The notes beneath the pieces are model-generated. The model saw nothing but the letters and a program-made list of their open reading frames with translations, was not told where the DNA came from and searched no databases. DNA of 64,000 nt from assembly GCF_001565895.1 (NCBI RefSeq), contig NZ_LSNE01000001.1, positions 1-64,000 on the forward strand. The letters run 5' to 3'. A program made the position numbers and the translations under genes. Positions 1-8,705 of this stretch are shown here, in pieces; the stretch's first letter is position 1, and every line of letters begins with the position of its first letter. Source of the DNA: Paraglaciecola hydrolytica. Its GTDB lineage: Bacteria; Pseudomonadota; Gammaproteobacteria; Enterobacterales; Alteromonadaceae.

Positions 1-59
1 AGGAAAGAGCTTACCCAAGATGGATAAAGCCCAAAACAAGTCGATACCCCCACAAACAG

Positions 60-90
60 AAAAATGCCAGTCAGCTTAACTGACTGGCAT
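60..90 (-). terminator. Rho-independent terminator of the pdh operon
   Basis: A perfect 11-bp stem (ATGCCAGTCAG at 64-74 and its complement at 80-90) closes a 5-base loop. Read on the minus strand it is followed by a short T run (complement of 60-63). It lies about 40 bases past the lpd stop codon, so it ends the pdhR-aceE-aceF-lpd transcript. Confidence 0.85.
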
Positions 91-128
91 TAGCCCGTAG
101 GCCCTTAATCAATTTAATTGTTTAAAGC

Positions 129-1550
129 TTACTTTTTCTTGGCTTTAGGATTAGGCAAGTCAGTAATGCTACCTTCGTACATTTCTGCCGCTAAACCAAT
201 AGACTCGTTAAGTGTAGGGTGAGCATGAATGGTTAAAGCGATGTCTTCTGCATCAGCGCCCATTTCAATAGCTAAGCCAATTTCACCTAACATTTCACCG
301 GCGTTGATACCCACAATGGCACCACCTAAAATGCGATGTGAATCTTTATCAAAGATAAGTTTAGTCATACCTTCTGTACGACCAGAAGCAATAGCACGGC
401 CTGATGCCGCCCATGGGAAGCTTGCGCTTTCTACTTTCAAGCCTTGTTCTTTGGCTTCTTTCTCAGTGATACCTACCCAAGCCATTTCTGGATCGGTATA
501 AGCAACAGAAGGAATGCACTTAGGATCAAAGTAGTGTTTCATGCCTGAAATAACTTCGGCAGCAACGTGGCCTTCATGTACCGCTTTATGGGCTAACATA
601 GGTTGACCAATTACATCACCAATAGCAAAAATGTGCGCTACGTTAGTACGTAATTGTTTATCAACATTGATAAAACCACGCTCATCAACATGAACGCCGG
701 CTTTTTCGGCATCAATCAATTTACCGTTAGGACGACGACCAACAGCAACCAATACTTTGTCATAACGAACTGCTTCAGCAGGCGCTTGTTTGCCTTCAAA
801 AGTCACATACAAACCGTCTTTTTTAGCTTCAACGCCAGTGACTTTGGTTTCTAACATGACGTTGAATTTGTCTTTGATGAATTTTTGGTAAATCTTAACC
901 ACGTCTTTATCAGCGGCAGGTACCAGTTGATCTAAAAACTCAACGACATCAATTTGTGAGCCAAGTGCACGATATACCGTACCCATTTCTAAGCCAATAA
1001 TACCGCCACCTAGGACTAACATTTTGCCTGGGATGTCGGCCATTTCAAGGGCGCCGGTTGAGTCGATTACGCGAGCATCATCTTTTGGAATGAAAGGCAA
1101 GCTCACTGGCTCTGAACCTGCGGCAATGATGGCATTGTCAAAAGTGATGACAGTTTTACCATCTGGGCCATCGACTTCTAAAGTATTGCTGCCAGTAAAT
1201 TTGCCGTAACCTTGCACATGTTTTACTTTGCGCATTTTAGACATGCCGCTCAGGCCTTTAGTCAACTGACTAACAACACTGTCTTTCCAACCACGTACTT
1301 TATCTAAATCGATTTTAGGCTCGCCAAAAGTAACACCGTGAGCGGCCATTTCTTTGGCATCATCGATTACTTTCGCGACGTGTAGTAGAGCTTTAGAAGG
1401 GATACAACCTACGTTTAAACATACGCCACCCAATGTTTCACGGGCGTCAACGATAACGGCTTCAATACCTAAGTCAGCAGCACGGAATGCCGCAGAGTAA
1501 CCACCAGGGCCTGCACCTAATACAACAAGCTGTGTTTTTATTTCGCTCAT
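129..1550 (-). CDS. lpdA: dihydrolipoyl dehydrogenase (E3)
   Basis: This flavoprotein reoxidises dihydrolipoamide on the E2 subunits of pyruvate and 2-oxoglutarate dehydrogenase and passes electrons to NAD+. The 473-residue product has the usual E3 length. An N-terminal FAD-binding GxGxxG motif is at residues 12-17, the redox-active disulfide Cys44/Cys49 sits in GGVCLNVGCIPSK, a second Rossmann motif (GGGIIGLEMG) binds NAD near residue 183, and the C-terminal HPTLNES motif supplies the catalytic His-Glu pair. It is the last gene of the pdh operon, 116 bases after aceF, a gap that holds a stem-loop. As in related bacteria, it may also serve the 2-oxoglutarate and glycine systems from its own promoter, but no clear promoter was recognised. 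Confidence 0.97.
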   Translation of the reverse strand: MSEIKTQLVVLGAGPGGYSAAFRAADLGIEAVIVDARETLGGVCLNVGCIPSKALLHVAKVIDDAKEMAAHGVTFGEPKIDLDKVRGWKDSVVSQLTKGLSGMSKMRKVKHVQGYGKFTGSNTLEVDGPDGKTVITFDNAIIAAGSEPVSLPFIPKDDARVIDSTGALEMADIPGKMLVLGGGIIGLEMGTVYRALGSQIDVVEFLDQLVPAADKDVVKIYQKFIKDKFNVMLETKVTGVEAKKDGLYVTFEGKQAPAEAVRYDKVLVAVGRRPNGKLIDAEKAGVHVDERGFINVDKQLRTNVAHIFAIGDVIGQPMLAHKAVHEGHVAAEVISGMKHYFDPKCIPSVAYTDPEMAWVGITEKEAKEQGLKVESASFPWAASGRAIASGRTEGMTKLIFDKDSHRILGGAIVGINAGEMLGEIGLAIEMGADAEDIALTIHAHPTLNESIGLAAEMYEGSITDLPNPKAKKK

Positions 1551-1633
1551 GTGAACCTCAATTTATGCTATTTGTAACAGTATGTGGTGTTATCTACATA
1601 CCGCGAATAAATTCTATTTAATGCTAAGTAATT

Positions 1634-1665
1634 AAGCGGTAACGGTTAAATGCTACCGCTTTTTT
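1634..1665. terminator. stem-loop between aceF and lpd
   Basis: An 8-bp stem, AAGCGGTA at 1634-1641 with TACCGCTT at 1654-1661, lies directly after the aceF stop. The longer T run is on the plus strand, while the minus strand continues TTAATTA. As a minus-strand terminator it is therefore weak. It may lower read-through into lpd or protect the aceEF message 3' end. Confidence 0.45.
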
Positions 1666-1666
1666 A

Positions 1667-3325
1667 CTAAAGAACCAACCTACGTAAATCAGTTAAGTTT
1701 GCCGCCACTTCAGTTGAGAAGCGTGCACCTACCGCACCATCAATCACTCGATGATCATAAGATAAACTTAAAGGCACCATCAAACGTGGTACAAACTCTT
1801 TACCGTTCCACTTAGGCTTAAAGTCTGATTTAGATACACCTAAGATCGCGACTTCTGGGGCATTAACTATCGGCGTAAATGCTGTGCCTCCAATGCCACC
1901 TAAACTAGAGATGGTAAAGGTGCCGCCCTGCATATCGGCTGCTTTTAACTTGCCGTCACGGGCTTTACCTGATATTTCGATAAGCTCTTGAGACAGCTGT
2001 TCAATCCCTTTTTTGTTTACATCACGAATTACCGGAACCACTAAACCACCAGGAGTTTCTACCGCAATGCCGATATTGATAAACTTTTTCAATATCAAGC
2101 TTTCGCCATCATCAGACAAGGATGAGTTGAAGGTCGGGAATTTCTCCAGCGCTTTAGCCACTGCTTTCATCACAAATACCAGAGGAGTGATTTTTAAACC
2201 CGACTTAGTTTTTGCATGATAGGCATTTTGCTCTTTACGGAACTCTTCAACATCAGTGATATCGGCTTCATCAAACTGGGTAACATGGGGAATAGTCACC
2301 CAGTTACGATGTAAAAATGGCCCAGAAATTTTCTGAATACGAGTTAAAGGCAATACTTCAATTTCACCAAATTTACTGAAATCAATGGGCTTAACTGTGG
2401 CGATTTGCAATACGTTGTCGCCAACTGAGCCTGCGCTACCGCCTGCTGATTTAGGTTTAGCTAATTCAGCTTTTACATAGTTTTGCACGTCTTCACGTAG
2501 TATACGGTTTTTACGGCCAGTGCCTTTTACTAGACTTAAATCCACGCCAAATTCACGGGCAGTACGACGTACTGAAGGTGAGCTATGCACTAAACCTGAG
2601 GTTACACTTGCAGCTGGAGCCGCAGGTGCTGGAGCAGATGATGCAACCGGGGCCGCTTGCGGCGCTGGCGCAGCAACAGGTTTGTCAGCTACTGGAGCTG
2701 GTTTAGCTGCAGGGGCGGTAGCGCCTTGTACTTCAAGCAGTATCACTAAAGAGCCTTGTGATACTTTATCACCGACCTTTAATTTAACTTCTTTGACTAT
2801 ACCGCCTTTAGGCGCAGGCACATCCATAGTGGCTTTGTCAGTTTCAAGCGTGACTAAACCGACTTCTGCTTCAATTTTGTCACCCACAGCGACTAAAATT
2901 TCGATCACTTCAACATCAGTGTCGCCACCAATATCGGGTACTGTGACTTCGATAATTTCAGCTTCAGTTGCTTGAGCTGGTTCTTCAGCCTTTGCCGCCT
3001 GTGGCTCTGGGGCTTTTTCTTCTTTGGCTGGTGCAACGGCTTCAGGCTCTGCTTTAGCTTTTGGGGCTTCTTCGGCTTTTGCAGCGCCAGCGGCTTTAAT
3101 CTCACCGATGACATCACCTTCTTTAATTTTGTCACCGACTTTGACCGCCAAGCTTAGTAATTCACCGGCCATTGGCGCAGGAATATCCATCGAAGCTTTG
3201 TCAGTTTCAACCGTAATAATACCGTCGTTGGCTTCTAGTGTGTCACCAACGGCAAAACAAATTTCAATAATCTCAACTTCTTCGCCGCCAACATCTGGGA
3301 CTAGAATTTTTTGAATATCAGACAT
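1667..3325 (-). CDS. aceF: pyruvate dehydrogenase E2, dihydrolipoamide acetyltransferase
   Basis: This is the core of the pyruvate dehydrogenase complex; it transfers the acetyl group from the lipoyl arm to CoA. The 552-residue chain carries two lipoyl domains with ETDKASMD (lipoyl Lys43) and ETDKATMD (near residue 160), joined by Ala/Pro/Lys/Glu-rich linkers. An E3-binding domain follows near residues 250-290 ([15 protein letters not shown]), then the catalytic domain ending with the [12 protein letters not shown] active-site motif. E. coli AceF has three lipoyl domains; two is common in Alteromonadales and Pseudomonas relatives. The gene starts 26 bases after aceE, with a strong AAGGAG-type ribosome site in the gap. 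Confidence 0.96.
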   Translation of the reverse strand: MSDIQKILVPDVGGEEVEIIEICFAVGDTLEANDGIITVETDKASMDIPAPMAGELLSLAVKVGDKIKEGDVIGEIKAAGAAKAEEAPKAKAEPEAVAPAKEEKAPEPQAAKAEEPAQATEAEIIEVTVPDIGGDTDVEVIEILVAVGDKIEAEVGLVTLETDKATMDVPAPKGGIVKEVKLKVGDKVSQGSLVILLEVQGATAPAAKPAPVADKPVAAPAPQAAPVASSAPAPAAPAASVTSGLVHSSPSVRRTAREFGVDLSLVKGTGRKNRILREDVQNYVKAELAKPKSAGGSAGSVGDNVLQIATVKPIDFSKFGEIEVLPLTRIQKISGPFLHRNWVTIPHVTQFDEADITDVEEFRKEQNAYHAKTKSGLKITPLVFVMKAVAKALEKFPTFNSSLSDDGESLILKKFINIGIAVETPGGLVVPVIRDVNKKGIEQLSQELIEISGKARDGKLKAADMQGGTFTISSLGGIGGTAFTPIVNAPEVAILGVSKSDFKPKWNGKEFVPRLMVPLSLSYDHRVIDGAVGARFSTEVAANLTDLRRLVL

Positions 3326-3351
3326 AAGGGTCTCCTTTATCTAGTCACAAA

Positions 3352-6027
3352 TTACGCGTACAGCGGGTTCATTTTATCGGTTTTAATACCGAACTTCTTA
3401 ATCGCTTCAGTCACGAGCTTTTTGTCTACCGTACCTTTATTGGCTAATTCAAATAATGCCGCAACCACGACATAACCCGCATTAACTTCAAAGTGAGTAC
3501 GTAAGTTTTCACGACTATCAGAACGACCAAAACCATCAGTTCCTAAACAACGATATTCAGTATCGATAAAGGCACGAACTTGGTCTGAATAGGATTTAAT
3601 GTAATCTGTTGCGGCAATGGCAGGGCCAGCATCTTTAGTGATCACAGTACTGATATAAGCTTGTTTTTGCTTAGACTCTGGATTTAGCATATTCCAACGC
3701 ACTACGTCTTGACCTTCACGAGCTAACTCGTTGAATGAAGTAACCGAATAAACATCAGACGAAATATTGTAATCTGCACTGAGTATTTGTGCGGCTTTAC
3801 GTACTTCGTTTAAAATCGTACCAGAACCTAAAAGCTGCACGTTTGCTTTGGCTTTTTTCGTTTCTACACGCTCAAGTTTGTAAATACCCTTAATGATTTG
3901 CTCTGCAACCTTAGGATCTTCCGGCATAGCAGGATGTTGATAGTTTTCATTCATCAGGGTGATGTAGTAGAAAACATTTTGGTTTTCAACATACATACGG
4001 CGTAAACCGTGTTGAATGATAACCGCGATTTCATAACCGTATGTTGGATCGTAAGTTACGCAGTTAGGGATTAAGTTAGCTTGTACATGTGAGTGACCAT
4101 CTTGGTGCTGTAAACCTTCGCCGTTTAGGGTAGTACGGCCAGCCGTGGCACCCAATAAGAAACCACGTGCCTGACTATCACCGGCTGCCCAAGCTAAATC
4201 GCCAACACGTTGGAAACCAAACATTGAGTAATAAGTGTAGAACGGAATCGTCGTGGTATTACAGGTTGAATAAGACGTACCAGAAGCAACCCATGATGCC
4301 ATTGCACCTAACTCGTTAATACCTTCTTGTAATACCTGACCTTTTTTGTCTTCACGGTAGTAAGCCACTTGGTCAGCATCTTGCGGAATGTATTTTTGTC
4401 CTTCATTGGCGTAAATACCCACTTGACGAAACAAACCTTCCATACCAAAGGTACGGGCTTCATCTGGAATGATAGGCACAATGCGATTGCCGATTTTTTT
4501 GTCTTTTAGTAGGGCGGTTAGTACCCGCACAAAAGTCATGGTCGACGATACTTCACGATCACCAGAACCTTTCAAAATAGCATCAAAAGCTGATAATTCT
4601 GGCGTTTCTAGCGTTTCTTCAGCTTGTGCACGACGCGCAGGTAAAGTGCCACCTAAGGCTTCGCGGCGCGCTTTCATGTATTTAAGTTCTGGACTGTCTT
4701 CAGCAAACTTAAAGTAAGGAAGTTCAGCGATATCCTCGTCTGCAACAGGGATATTAAAACGGTCACGGAAATTCTTAATTGAATCCACGTCCATTTTTTT
4801 AACGTTATGGGCAATGTTTAAGGCTTCACCTGAGGCACCTAAACCAAAACCTTTGATGGTTTTCGCTAAGATAACGCTAGGACGGCCTTTAGTGTCGATA
4901 GCTTTTTGGTAAGCCGCGAATACTTTAACCGGATCATGACCACCGCGGTTTAAGCGGAAAATTTCTTCGTCTGACATATTGGCTACAAGTGCCGCCGTTT
5001 CAGGATATTTGTTGAAGAAGTTTTCGCGAGTATATTTGCCGCCTTTGGCTTTACAGTTTTGGTATTCACCGTCCACTGTTTCTGCCATCAACTGCATTAA
5101 TTTACCTGATTTGTCGCGTGCCAGAAGAGCATCCCAATAGCTGCCCCAAATGACTTTTAAGACTTCCCAGCCAGCGCCACGGAAGGTACCTTCAAGTTCT
5201 TGGATGATTTTGCCATTACCACGTACCGGGCCATCAAGGCGCTGTAAGTTACAGTTAATCACAAACGTCAGGTTGTCTAAACCTTCACGGGTAGCAAGGC
5301 CGATAGCACCTAATGATTCTGGCTCATCACACTCACCATCACCCATATAACAATAGACGCGCTGACCTGAGCAATCTTTAATGCCACGGTCGGTTAGGTA
5401 TTTCAAAAAACGTGCAGTATAAATCGCCTGCAATGGACCTAAGCCCATAGAAACAGTAGGGAACTGCCAGTAGTCTTTCATCAAATGTGGATGAGGATAA
5501 GAAGATAAACCGTTGCCATCACATTCCTGACGGAAGTTATCTAATTGTTCAGCCGTTAAGGCACCTTCAACAAAAGAACGCGCATAAATACCCGGTGAGA
5601 TATGGCCTTGCGAGAAAATAAAGTCTCCACCGTTTACCGCGTTAGGGCCTTTGAAGAAATGGTTGAAACCTACATCATATAACATGGCAGAAGAAGCAAA
5701 ACTGCCAATGTGGCCACCTAGTTCTAAGTTTTTCCTAGAGGCACGTAAAACAATCATCAATGCATTCCAACGAATAGCCGCACGAATACGTGCTTCCATT
5801 GTTCGATCGCCAGGCATAGTAGGCTCTTGAGCTACTGGAATTGTATTGATATAGGCAGTAGTCGCTGTGTAGGGCAAATGCGCCCCATTGCGACGAGCCT
5901 TATCAATTAAACTTTCAAGCAGAAAATGGGCTCGTTCTGGGCCTTCTGCTGCCAGTACTGCGTCTAGCGCATCTAACCATTCTTGGGTTTCTTGTGGATC
6001 AACATCCGAATGCATCATATCAGCCAT
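3352..6027 (-). CDS. aceE: pyruvate dehydrogenase E1 component, homodimeric type
   Basis: This thiamine diphosphate enzyme decarboxylates pyruvate and acetylates the lipoyl groups of AceF. At 891 residues it has the length of the single-chain E1 of gammaproteobacteria rather than the alpha/beta type. The ThDP/Mg motif begins GDGECDEPES and ends at the NCN triplet about 30 residues later. The N-terminus (DVDPQETQEWLDALDAVL) matches the AceE segment that binds E2. The chosen ATG is preceded by AGGAAAG at good spacing. It lies about 100 bases after pdhR, with a terminator-like stem-loop in that gap. Confidence 0.97.
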   Translation of the reverse strand: MADMMHSDVDPQETQEWLDALDAVLAAEGPERAHFLLESLIDKARRNGAHLPYTATTAYINTIPVAQEPTMPGDRTMEARIRAAIRWNALMIVLRASRKNLELGGHIGSFASSAMLYDVGFNHFFKGPNAVNGGDFIFSQGHISPGIYARSFVEGALTAEQLDNFRQECDGNGLSSYPHPHLMKDYWQFPTVSMGLGPLQAIYTARFLKYLTDRGIKDCSGQRVYCYMGDGECDEPESLGAIGLATREGLDNLTFVINCNLQRLDGPVRGNGKIIQELEGTFRGAGWEVLKVIWGSYWDALLARDKSGKLMQLMAETVDGEYQNCKAKGGKYTRENFFNKYPETAALVANMSDEEIFRLNRGGHDPVKVFAAYQKAIDTKGRPSVILAKTIKGFGLGASGEALNIAHNVKKMDVDSIKNFRDRFNIPVADEDIAELPYFKFAEDSPELKYMKARREALGGTLPARRAQAEETLETPELSAFDAILKGSGDREVSSTMTFVRVLTALLKDKKIGNRIVPIIPDEARTFGMEGLFRQVGIYANEGQKYIPQDADQVAYYREDKKGQVLQEGINELGAMASWVASGTSYSTCNTTTIPFYTYYSMFGFQRVGDLAWAAGDSQARGFLLGATAGRTTLNGEGLQHQDGHSHVQANLIPNCVTYDPTYGYEIAVIIQHGLRRMYVENQNVFYYITLMNENYQHPAMPEDPKVAEQIIKGIYKLERVETKKAKANVQLLGSGTILNEVRKAAQILSADYNISSDVYSVTSFNELAREGQDVVRWNMLNPESKQKQAYISTVITKDAGPAIAATDYIKSYSDQVRAFIDTEYRCLGTDGFGRSDSRENLRTHFEVNAGYVVVAALFELANKGTVDKKLVTEAIKKFGIKTDKMNPLYA

Positions 6028-6075
6028 GGTGCTTTCCTATTTTAAATTGTTAATGGTGACACTTATTGAAAACCC

Positions 6076-6110
6076 CTAAGGATAGTAGATTTTCCGTTAA
6101 GGGGCTTAAA
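6076..6110 (-). terminator. possible attenuator stem-loop between pdhR and aceE
   Basis: On the minus strand CCCCTTAA is followed after about 18 bases by CTTAGGGG and then TTTTC. The pairing is imperfect, with one bulge. It could end part of the pdhR message before aceE, or simply mark an internal processing site. This is inferred from the sequence shape only. Confidence 0.35.
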
Positions 6111-6124
6111 TTCGATAAGTTGTT

Positions 6125-6877
6125 TTATTTTACTTCTATCCGCCGCAAGGCACGCTGCATGCGCATGTCTTGGCGATTAATGTTTAATAAGGTTTCTTCT
6201 ATAAATGCTAAATGTTCATTACTGGCTTGACGTGCACGTTCAGGATCGCCAGCCAATATCGCGTGAACGATAAGCTCCCTCTGCCGATTTATCGTCAGTT
6301 GTGCTTCTGCATGACTAGCCAACACTTCCAAGTTGCGTTGAATATTGTCTTGCAGCATCGTTTGTAAACTACGCATAACATGCAGTAATACCAAGTTATG
6401 CGCGGCGCCAGCCATGGTCAGGTAAAAATTGACTAAGGCTTTTGCTTCGATACTTTTATCCGATGAATTAGCCCCAAGTGGTAAATCACTCAAGGCCTTT
6501 TGTAGTGCGCTAAAATCATCGGGTTGACCACGTAATGCAGCATAATAAGCGGCCATGCCTTCAAGGGCATGACGAAACTCTAATAAATCAAACTGCATTT
6601 CTGGCCGATCAGACAACAATAACAACAAGGGATCGGTAATTAATTCATTTAATCTTGGCTTAACAAAGGTGCCGCCACCTTGTTTACGTTCAACTAAATT
6701 TTTGGCTTCTAATTTTTGTATGGCTTCACGTACTGAAGGGCGAGATACCGCAAATTTTTCAGCGAGCTCTCTTTCCGGCGGAAGTTTTTGTCCGGCTAAA
6801 AACGTGCCATCGAGTATCATGGATTCAAGCTGCTCCATGATGTCGTCGGATAGTTTTCTGGATTGAACTTTGCGCAT
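6125..6877 (-). CDS. pdhR: pyruvate-responsive GntR repressor of the pdh operon
   Basis: PdhR is a FadR-subfamily GntR repressor whose DNA binding is relieved by pyruvate. The winged-helix domain (KLSDDIMEQLESMILDGTF to the EKFAVSRPSVREAIQKLE recognition segment) occupies the first ~75 residues; an FCD ligand domain follows. An upstream in-frame ATG at 6904 would add nine residues, but it has no ribosome site. The ATG at 6877 follows AAAGGG at 6 bases and gives an N-terminus (MRKVQSRKLSDD) aligned with the E. coli protein. This start yields 250 residues. It heads the operon and probably represses its own promoter through the box at 6912-6928. Confidence 0.9.
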   Translation of the reverse strand: MRKVQSRKLSDDIMEQLESMILDGTFLAGQKLPPERELAEKFAVSRPSVREAIQKLEAKNLVERKQGGGTFVKPRLNELITDPLLLLLSDRPEMQFDLLEFRHALEGMAAYYAALRGQPDDFSALQKALSDLPLGANSSDKSIEAKALVNFYLTMAGAAHNLVLLHVMRSLQTMLQDNIQRNLEVLASHAEAQLTINRQRELIVHAILAGDPERARQASNEHLAFIEETLLNINRQDMRMQRALRRIEVK

Positions 6878-6911
6878 TACTGCCCTTTGGCTAACTAAAG
6901 TCATTACGGTA

Positions 6912-6928
6912 AATTGGTAAGACCATTT
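6912..6928. promoter_or_regulatory. PdhR operator
   Basis: AATTGGTAAGACCATTT is a near-perfect match to the known PdhR site (ATTGGTnnGACCAAT). It lies just downstream of the predicted transcription start of pdhR, where binding would block the polymerase. This supports self-repression of pdhR-aceEF-lpd, relieved by pyruvate. Confidence 0.85.
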
Positions 6929-6939
6929 AACCTAATAGC

Positions 6940-6968
6940 TTAGTAGACATTAAAGGCTGGGTAAACAA
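6940..6968 (-). promoter_or_regulatory. predicted sigma-70 promoter of pdhR
   Basis: On the minus strand a -35 like TTGTTT (6968-6963) and a -10 like TACTAA (6945-6940) are 17 bases apart. The expected start is near 6933, just before the PdhR operator. It is predicted from spacing and fit alone. Confidence 0.55.
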
Positions 6969-6990
6969 CAATTTAATATCAGGGCAGAAG

Positions 6991-7035
6991 AACCCTCGAA
7001 AATATCTCCTTTCCCTTGATTTATCGAGGGTTTTT
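6991..7035 (+). terminator. long-loop stem between pdhR and ampE
   Basis: AACCCTCGA (6991-6999) pairs with TCGAGGGTT (7024-7032) over a 24-base loop, and the plus strand continues with T. The T run points to plus-strand transcription, yet no plus-strand gene lies upstream. It may act on ampE transcripts from the other side despite the weaker T run. Confidence 0.45.
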
Positions 7036-7048
7036 AGAACGACTTTGG

Positions 7049-7059
7049 TGGTCAGACCA
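7049..7059. promoter_or_regulatory. second PdhR-like palindrome
   Basis: TGGTCAGACCA keeps the TGGTnnGACCA core of the PdhR site. It lies immediately past the ampE stop codon, about 80 bases upstream of the predicted pdhR promoter. It could be an auxiliary operator that allows looping, or chance. Its outer bases fit less well than the main box. Confidence 0.4.
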
Positions 7060-7060
7060 A

Positions 7061-7885
7061 CTAATTTATCCAACCAGAAAGGGTTAATAATGCGATAGCA
7101 ACCAAAATAAACATCACATTTCGTTTAGCCAAACGTACCAAGGTGCAGGGTTCTTGAGCACAATTGTTTTCGTCTCGTTCAACTTCTTCGGCTTGTACTG
7201 CGACATCAATTAACAAAGTTTTGGCAGAAATTTGTGGATCAAGTAAATGACCGAACCAGGTAGGAAAGGCGCGGGAAAAATGTCCAACCAATAAAAATCC
7301 TAAGGCAGTAATGCGCACAGGCACCCAGTCAAGTACATGCATTAAAACACGTGCATCAGCAGCGGAGGGATGTCGAGTGATTTTAAGCTGTTTATAGGTT
7401 TCTCGGGCTAATACATAAAGCAAAGCGCCACTGGCTCCTAGTGCGGTAAACCACAATATAACAGAGGCGTAATGCAGGTAATTTTGCCATACCAAATTAC
7501 GCCCAAAATCTTCTAGGTTTTCTTCAGGCTCACCGATTTGGTCAGCATATAAACTACAGGCTTCAAGATCACCACGATTTGCTGCTTGTAAAAAACATTT
7601 ATAGGTGGCACGCACGGCCGGGCAACCCACACAAACCATTAAAATTGCTGTACTGAGCACCAATTCAAACAAGCCATGTGAAAATTTTTGTACGAGGAAA
7701 TACACCGCTATGACAGGCACTATTATGATAGCCAACCACCACCACGACCTAGTATCTGAGTCCTGATTTTTTAGACTAGCGGCTGATCCTTGGTATTTAT
7801 TAAAATAAAACTCGAACTGCCAATATTGTGATTTGGTCGTTACACGTTCAACCAGTAATACCAGTAGCAAACTGATAATTGTCAT
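7061..7885 (-). CDS. ampE: AmpE family inner-membrane protein
   Basis: AmpE is a polytopic inner-membrane protein encoded with ampD, linked in enterobacteria to beta-lactamase regulation; its biochemical role is not settled. The 274-residue product begins with a membrane segment (MTIISLLLVLLVERV), followed by the conserved WQFEFYF segment. Further hydrophobic stretches are near residues 49-90 and 137-160, and the last is at the C-terminus (NVMFILVAIALLTLSGWI). Length matches the family (about 284 in E. coli). It follows ampD on the same strand, but about 165 bases containing a palindromic repeat separate them. Confidence 0.88.
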   Translation of the reverse strand: MTIISLLLVLLVERVTTKSQYWQFEFYFNKYQGSAASLKNQDSDTRSWWWLAIIIVPVIAVYFLVQKFSHGLFELVLSTAILMVCVGCPAVRATYKCFLQAANRGDLEACSLYADQIGEPEENLEDFGRNLVWQNYLHYASVILWFTALGASGALLYVLARETYKQLKITRHPSAADARVLMHVLDWVPVRITALGFLLVGHFSRAFPTWFGHLLDPQISAKTLLIDVAVQAEEVERDENNCAQEPCTLVRLAKRNVMFILVAIALLTLSGWIN

Positions 7886-7931
7886 CAGGTTTTATCTCCA
7901 AATAAACTATGCCTTTATATGCCCTTCATCG

Positions 7932-8006
7932 TTGAAACTGCACGTTTTGTCGGCTGCACTCATTTTGCCGCCGCCGTGCAATCCCAATTATTTTGAGCAT
8001 AACCTA
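7932..8006. repeat. dispersed palindromic repeat, copy 1
   Basis: This segment between ampE and ampD shares two blocks with 12293-12406. The left block begins TTGAAACTGCACG and the right block is GCCGCCGCCGTGCAATCC plus an AATTATTTTGAGCATA-like tail. The GCACG and CGTGC ends can pair into a hairpin with GTCGGC against GCCG inside. It looks like a REP-type intergenic element of this genome. Confidence 0.6.
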
Positions 8007-8052
8007 TGTAAACAATATATCACTTAAGTTTTAAGCAAGTAACACTTGCCGC

Positions 8053-8607
8053 TTACGCAAACAATGACTGACGAAAGAACGGCCAATTAAAGGCGCTGCC
8101 GGGATCAGTCTTACGGCCCGGTGCAATATCATTATGGCCAACAATTCGTGAAAGATTAATGTGGGGATAATAGGTCATGATGTGGCGACTCACAGTGACT
8201 AAACTTTGATACTGCTCAGAGGTATAGGGAATATCATCACTCCCTTCTAACTCGATACCAATAGAATAATCGTTGCAAATAGCACGGCCTTGAAAACTCG
8301 ATTTACCTGCATGCCATGCACGTTGTGAAAATGGTACAAACTGCACTATCTGGCCATTGCGTTTGATCAGGCAATGGGCAGACACTCGCATATCAGCGAT
8401 TTCGACAAAATATGGGTGTTTATCTTTATCTAGCTGACCACAAAAAAATTGCTCAATATAACTGCCACCAAATTGTTTGGGTGGTAGGGAAATATTGTGA
8501 ATGACCAGTAGTGAAACATCATCAGCCTTGGGCCTGGTATCCCAATGAGTAGTAGGACAACTTTGCGCAGCAGGAAAGAATTCAGCAGGACCTAAGTGAT
8601 TGATAAT
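8053..8607 (-). CDS. ampD: 1,6-anhydro-N-acetylmuramyl-L-alanine amidase, non-canonical start
   Basis: AmpD is the cytoplasmic zinc amidase that removes the stem peptide from 1,6-anhydro-muropeptides during wall recycling and so lowers the AmpR inducer. The conserved core is intact: LLVIHNISLPP (zinc His), GIELEG (catalytic Glu), and GHNDIAPGRKTDPG (zinc His and Asp, plus Lys). The first in-frame ATG (8391) lies inside the domain and would delete the first zinc His. Between the in-frame stop TAG (8643-8641) and that ATG there is no ATG, GTG or TTG. ATT at 8607-8605 or ATC at 8604-8602, just after AAGAAG, gives 184 or 183 residues, against 183 in E. coli. A CTG at 8508 lies inside the domain and is unlikely. 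Confidence 0.88.
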   Translation of the reverse strand: MINHLGPAEFFPAAQSCPTTHWDTRPKADDVSLLVIHNISLPPKQFGGSYIEQFFCGQLDKDKHPYFVEIADMRVSAHCLIKRNGQIVQFVPFSQRAWHAGKSSFQGRAICNDYSIGIELEGSDDIPYTSEQYQSLVTVSRHIMTYYPHINLSRIVGHNDIAPGRKTDPGSAFNWPFFRQSLFA

Positions 8608-8705
8608 ATGACTTCTTGTAAAATTTTCAGCAGAATACCGCTATCATAGCAGCCTGAATGTTAGCGTGGTCAAGTACCATGTTTAAAAAGGTGGAGTAAA
8701 AGCAC

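Noticed and set aside
2520-2975. 151-codon plus-strand frame, Ala/Gly/Thr-rich
   Set aside because: It is the antisense of the Ala/Pro linkers and lipoyl domain of aceF.
7833-8027. 64-codon plus-strand frame across the ampE start and repeat copy 1
   Set aside because: It is antisense to ampE and to a palindromic repeat, with no ribosome site or recognisable domain.
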